From the NCBI RefSeq assembly GCF_001729745.1, contig NZ_CP017186.1:2728001-2792000 (forward strand): a stretch of 64,000 bases of DNA, written 5' to 3'. A program made the position numbers and the translations under genes. Below, piece by piece: positions 60,550-64,000 of this stretch; the stretch's first letter is position 1; the number at the start of each line of letters is the position of its first letter. Under the pieces are notes generated by a model. The model saw only the letters and a list, made by a program, of their open reading frames with translations. It had not been told where the DNA came from and did no database searches. The stretch is from Enterobacter hormaechei subsp. hoffmannii. Lineage in GTDB: Bacteria; Pseudomonadota; Gammaproteobacteria; Enterobacterales; Enterobacteriaceae.

Positions 60550-63330
60550 TTACCGTGTTTTCGAACGCATAGCCGCCTGATGTCCGGCAAGCGTACCAAA
60601 AATAATGATATCTGCCACCGCATTACCACCGATGCGGTTACCGCCGTGGATACCCCCGACAACCTCACCCGCAGCAAAGGCTCCCGGCAACACGTTGTGG
60701 TTGCTGTCCAGCACGCAGGTTTCTGTATTGATGGTCACACCGCCCATGGTGTGGTGCACGCCCGGCGCAATCTGAATGGCATAGAACGGCCCTTCGTTGA
60801 TAGGCGCACGCAGCGCGGTGGTGCGGCCAAAATCATCGTCATGCTGTTTTTCCACAAAGCCGTTGTAGCGTTCCAGCGTTGCCAGGAACTGGTGGTGATC
60901 CATCCCCAGCGCTTCCGCCAGGGCTTTTGGCGAGCTGGCGCTGGTGACAAACCCTTTCGCGATGTACTCATCCGCGGCTTTGTTTTTGGCGCGAACATGC
61001 TCGTCAAAGACGATGTAAGCGTATTTCTCCGGCAGCGCGATGATTTGCGCCGAGACTTTGTCGCGGGTCGACATTTCGTTATAGAAGCGGTTGCCCTGCT
61101 GGTTTACCAGAATCGCCCCGCCGCCGCGGATGGATTCGGAAATCAGGTACGACGTTTTCTGCTCAACGGTTGGGTGGATCTGGATTTCGCCCATATCGAC
61201 GGTGCCTGCGCCAATACGCTCCAGCAGCGCGATACCGCCGCCGGTTGCGCCTTTGTGGTTAGTCGTCACGAACCCTTCCAGGTCCGGACGGTATTTCACC
61301 ACCATCTGGCTGTTGGCGCTGAAGCCGCCCGTCGCGACAATTACGCTTTTAGTTGCCACGGTGAGGGTTTCGTTCTCTTCGGTGGTCAGACGCACGCCGG
61401 TCACTTCGCCGTTTTCGAAGATGATGTCGCTCACGGAGGTATCCAGCATCACCTCGATGTTGCGTTTGTTGACATTGCGCACCAGGCCGCTAATCAGATA
61501 TCCGCCCACCGCGGAACCATCTTTCGGACGGTGCGTACGGTCGATGCTCATCCCGCCGGTGGTGGTGATGTCGTTGAGCATAATGCCGCGCGTTGCCAGC
61601 CATTCGATGGCCTCCGGCGCGTTCTCGACAAAGCGACGCAGCAGTTCAGGGTTGTTCTTATTGCCACCGCCTTTCAGGCTTTCCTGGTAGAACAGCTCTT
61701 TGCTGTCCTGAATGCCCTTCACGCGCTGGAAGCGGGTCTCAGCCGCGTTCATACCGGCAGAGGCTTTAATGGTGTTCCCGCCAATAGTCGGCATTTTCTC
61801 AACGATCAGCACGCTCGCGCCTTCGTCGTGCGCCTGAATCGCCGCCGCCAGACCGGCACCGCCGCTGCCGACCACCACCACGTCCACGCTTTTAGTCTCA
61901 TTCGGGTCAGCGCCCTCTTCTGCCGCCAGCGCTTTGCTGGATTTCAGCATCGCCTTCGAGACCGCTTTTTTCACCGCCTCGCTCTGGCTGGTTGCGCCGG
62001 TGATAGCATCCACGTGCGGGGTATTGGCATCCAGAATTCGGGTACGGATCTCTTCGAAGCTGGTGACAAACTCGACGTCTTCACTCGGGCCGGAGGCCAA
62101 TTCGATATCGGCGATGCGGTCGGTTTCGAGGCTGACGTTAATCACCAGTTCGTTAGCATCGTCCTGCACTTTTTCAATAAAGGTGCCCGGTTTGAATTTA
62201 GATTCGCCCATGCTCATGTCGCGGATCATCGCTTCCACCAGCGAGAAGCGCCACAGCGGTTCCGGGATGCTCAGTTCTTCGCGTCGGGTACTGTCCATAA
62301 ACAGCTCCAGGCTTTCGCCCGCCGCGATGCGATCGGTCCAGTCCGGATAGGCGATGGTGGCGCGGCCAACGGCAATCAGGTCGTAACCGTGATCCAGCGC
62401 TTCATTCACATCCGTGGCATTCACCACGCCGCCAACGCCCATCACCGGTACCTGCGCCAGCGTGTCAGAGCGCATGGCGCAGTATTTTTCGATAAGTGGC
62501 GTCGGGTCCTGAGTATCGACGATAGAAGGACGCAGGGCGGCGCCAAGGGAGAAGTGCAGATAATCCACCCCACGAGCGGCCAGTTTTTCCAGCAGATACA
62601 GGGTGTCTTCGAAGCGAATGCCGGGGACTTCCAGCTCTTCCGGTGAGAAGCGGTAGCCAACGATGAACGCGTCGTCCGCATACTGGCGCACCATCTTGTG
62701 GGTAATGTCCAGCACCGCCAGCGGGAATTTCGCGCGGTTATCGCGGCTGCCACCCCACTCGTCGTCGCGCTGATTAGAGTTCGGGGAGTAGAACTGCTGG
62801 ATCAGATAGGTATTCGCCCCGTGGATTTCGACGCCATCGAAGCCGGCCTGAATTGCGCGGCGTACGGCTTCGCCGAACTTGCCGATCATGCCTTCCACTT
62901 CTTCTGAAGTCAGAGCAACCGGCGTCGCGGCACCGTCACGCGGCGCGGCAACCGCGCTTGGGCCAACCGGCGTGCGGCCGCCGATCAGTTTTGGGTCGAC
63001 CATACGGCCGCCGTGGTAAATTTGCAGAAGGGCTTTGGAACCTTTGGACTTAATGGCGTCAGCGATTTTTGCCAGTCCGGCGATTTTTTCGTCGTTATCA
63101 ATACCAATTGCGCCCGGGAACGCAAGGCCGAGATCGTCAACAAAACAGCATTCAACGATAATGGTGCCGATGCTACCAGCGCGGGCACGGTAGTACTCCA
63201 CCAGCTCGCTGGTCACGGTGCCATCGTAATACCCCGTACAGGTTGTCATCGGGGCCATTAACAAACGGTTTTTCAGTTCAGTACCATTCGGTAATGTGAA
63301 GGGGCTTAAAATACGTTCGTTAGTGCTCAT
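60550..63330 (-). CDS. Three-domain flavoprotein: OYE-like NADH oxidase, FMN-binding domain, fumarate reductase
   Basis: A 926-residue protein. Residues about 1-370 are an Old Yellow Enzyme-like NADH:flavin domain (LMAPMTTCTG, GFDGVEIHGANTYLIQQF, a WGGS block). Residues about 385-470 are an FMN-binding domain with DAITGATS near 442, the sequence to which ApbE enzymes attach FMN. Residues about 480-926 are a fumarate-reductase/succinate-dehydrogenase flavoprotein with the FAD-binding VVGSGGAGLAAAIQA near 485 and GGNRIGGNAVAD at the end. The same layout is known for a soluble NADH:fumarate oxidoreductase of Klebsiella pneumoniae. It should pass electrons NADH to OYE-FMN to covalent FMN to FAD to fumarate. 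No signal peptide. GGAG precedes the ATG. Confidence 0.9.
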   Translation of the reverse strand: MSTNERILSPFTLPNGTELKNRLLMAPMTTCTGYYDGTVTSELVEYYRARAGSIGTIIVECCFVDDLGLAFPGAIGIDNDEKIAGLAKIADAIKSKGSKALLQIYHGGRMVDPKLIGGRTPVGPSAVAAPRDGAATPVALTSEEVEGMIGKFGEAVRRAIQAGFDGVEIHGANTYLIQQFYSPNSNQRDDEWGGSRDNRAKFPLAVLDITHKMVRQYADDAFIVGYRFSPEELEVPGIRFEDTLYLLEKLAARGVDYLHFSLGAALRPSIVDTQDPTPLIEKYCAMRSDTLAQVPVMGVGGVVNATDVNEALDHGYDLIAVGRATIAYPDWTDRIAAGESLELFMDSTRREELSIPEPLWRFSLVEAMIRDMSMGESKFKPGTFIEKVQDDANELVINVSLETDRIADIELASGPSEDVEFVTSFEEIRTRILDANTPHVDAITGATSQSEAVKKAVSKAMLKSSKALAAEEGADPNETKSVDVVVVGSGGAGLAAAIQAHDEGASVLIVEKMPTIGGNTIKASAGMNAAETRFQRVKGIQDSKELFYQESLKGGGNKNNPELLRRFVENAPEAIEWLATRGIMLNDITTTGGMSIDRTHRPKDGSAVGGYLISGLVRNVNKRNIEVMLDTSVSDIIFENGEVTGVRLTTEENETLTVATKSVIVATGGFSANSQMVVKYRPDLEGFVTTNHKGATGGGIALLERIGAGTVDMGEIQIHPTVEQKTSYLISESIRGGGAILVNQQGNRFYNEMSTRDKVSAQIIALPEKYAYIVFDEHVRAKNKAADEYIAKGFVTSASSPKALAEALGMDHHQFLATLERYNGFVEKQHDDDFGRTTALRAPINEGPFYAIQIAPGVHHTMGGVTINTETCVLDSNHNVLPGAFAAGEVVGGIHGGNRIGGNAVADIIIFGTLAGHQAAMRSKTR

Positions 63331-63666
63331 AATAGAAACTCCAAACTTTAAAAATTAAGAATTCGTTATCGGTATGGATTTTTTATTTCGTGTTTTTGCC
63401 GATGTCATGACATTAATATAAAGCTTTTTTTAGTTTCTAAAGCCATTACGTTAGTTAATAAACTATTTAATCCCTGCGATAACATTAATAACACATTGGT
63501 GTTAGCGCGAATGTTTTATACGTTCACATTAATTTAAAAAAAGTTAAATCAACAATGGTAAAGCCAATACACCATACACACCAAAAACACTTTAAAATCA
63601 AAAGGTAAAATACAACCCAAACTAATAATGTTATAAAATTGATAAATAAAATGCTTAAAAATAGCG

Positions 63667-63694
63667 AATAACCACACTACTCAGAGTGGTTATT
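63667..63694. repeat. 9-bp inverted repeat in the divergent control region
   Basis: AATAACCAC and GTGGTTATT are separated by 10 bases. It lies between the two divergent genes and could be an operator or a transcript hairpin. Confidence 0.5.
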
Positions 63695-63731
63695 ATAAAA
63701 AGTATAAAATTACGTCCTCAATTCTGTTTTT

Positions 63732-63775
63732 TTGATCGCGATCAATAGTAATGGCATCCAAAGGCGCAATATAAA
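63732..63775 (+). promoter_or_regulatory. Class II FNR-dependent promoter
   Basis: TTGAT-CGCG-ATCAA (63732-63745) is a perfect FNR box. TATAAA (63770-63775) lies where a -10 should be if FNR sits at about -42, which gives a start near 63780 and a 159-nt leader to the ATG at 63939. It implies strong anaerobic induction of the gene that leaves the window. Confidence 0.82.
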
Positions 63776-63938
63776 AACATCATCATTTTTTATTTAGCGC
63801 AAACAATAATGCGTTAAATCGCTATTACTGAAAACACAAAAACGCACCTTAAATAACTAAAAAAAGCAAAACGAATAAAGCAATCGAATTTGTGTTTTCG
63901 CTGTACGACGAATTTTTGACAACTTAAGACGTGAAACT

Positions 63939-64000
63939 ATGAAAACAAAAACTGCTGTAACGCCTCCTGCGGCGAATCTGGCATCAAATGGAACAGCAAA
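63939..64000 (+). CDS. Start of an anaerobically controlled gene, cut by window end
   Basis: Only 20 codons are visible, beginning MKTKTAVTPPAANLASNGTA, a Thr/Pro/Ala-rich hydrophilic stretch. The family cannot be told from this. By context (DcuSR, FNR, fumarate reductase) a dicarboxylate transporter is a reasonable guess but is not shown by the sequence. Confidence 0.5.
   Translation, partial: MKTKTAVTPPAANLASNGTA

Larger units (their letters stand above)
63331..63938. other. AT-rich divergent control region at the fumarate module
   Basis: About 600 bases without a gene, very AT-rich. It holds a 9-bp inverted repeat (63667-63694), a consensus FNR site and a -10 (63732-63775) reading right, and the upstream DNA of the flavoprotein gene reading left. 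Direct DcuR sites could not be marked with confidence. Confidence 0.55.

Noticed and set aside
59529-60677. ApbE protein starting at the far upstream Met (60677)
   Set aside because: It would overlap the flavoprotein gene by about 130 bp; ATG 60491 has a GAGGA site.

Overview
The window reads as chromosome of a member of the Enterobacteriaceae close to Enterobacter, Lelliottia or Leclercia. The basis is near-identical protein lengths and gene order to the Escherichia coli interval ftnB-yecJ-azuC-yecR-ftnA-yecH-tyrP-yecA, glyW-cysT-leuZ, pgsA-uvrC-uvrY-yecF-sdiA, the tcy/dcyD cluster, fliZ-fliA-fliC-fliDST-amyA-yedD, fliE/fliFGHIJKLMNOPQR, rcsA-dsrB-yodD-dsrA-mpgP-dgcQ-yodC-yedI-yedA-vsr-dcm-yedJ-porin. 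I cannot fix the species from sequence alone.

Layout. 0-9.5 kb: a DJ-1/PfpI gene cut by the window edge, two ferritins (ftnB, ftnA), a DcuA/DcuB-type dicarboxylate antiporter, AzuC, an MFS efflux-type transporter, an RpiB/LacAB-family isomerase, tyrosine permease tyrP behind tandem TyrR boxes, and yecA. 9.5-17.3 kb: genes absent from this place in E. coli K-12, namely a complete branched-chain amino-acid (Liv-type) ABC operon, an orphan 156-aa protein, a GcvA-like LysR regulator, and a small DUF4225-like/membrane-protein pair against the tRNA cluster, with relic-like signs. 17.3-27.3 kb: Gly, Cys and Leu tRNAs, pgsA, uvrC-uvrY, yecF, sdiA, the cystine/D-cysteine genes, fliZ and the flagellar sigma factor fliA. 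27.4-45.4 kb: the flagellar region, with flagellin, cap and chaperones on one side and the fliE / fliF-R basal body and export genes on the other, interrupted by amyA and yedD. 45.7-54.7 kb: capsule regulator rcsA, the DsrA small RNA, a diguanylate cyclase and the Dcm/Vsr methylation-repair pair. 55-64 kb: an OmpS1/YedS-type porin, a shortened MurQ-like SIS protein, a DcuS/DcuR two-component system, an ApbE flavin transferase, a 926-residue three-domain NADH:fumarate-reductase-like flavoprotein, and the first codons of a divergent gene behind a consensus FNR promoter.

How the genes work together. FliA, made from a class II promoter, drives the sigma-28 promoters of fliC and fliD, which are both visible. 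An FlhD4C2 box lies between fliE and fliF. SdiA, UvrY, RcsA, DsrA, FliZ and DgcQ are regulators that in E. coli and Salmonella link motility to quorum, carbon, envelope and c-di-GMP signals. At the right end the DcuS/R sensor, ApbE (which attaches FMN covalently) and the flavoprotein carrying the ApbE target motif form a cytoplasmic fumarate-reducing module. The DcuA/B-type carrier at the left end could supply its substrate.

Main oddities. (1) fliK is split by one extra A in an A8 tract. (2) Two ~200-bp structured intergenic elements, 25 kb apart and in opposite orientation, share the same architecture and conserved islands. (3) The fumarate module has a textbook class II FNR promoter on its divergent side. 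(4) The MurQ-like protein lacks the segment carrying one of the two catalytic glutamates of MurQ. No CRISPR array, insertion sequence or intact prophage is visible.
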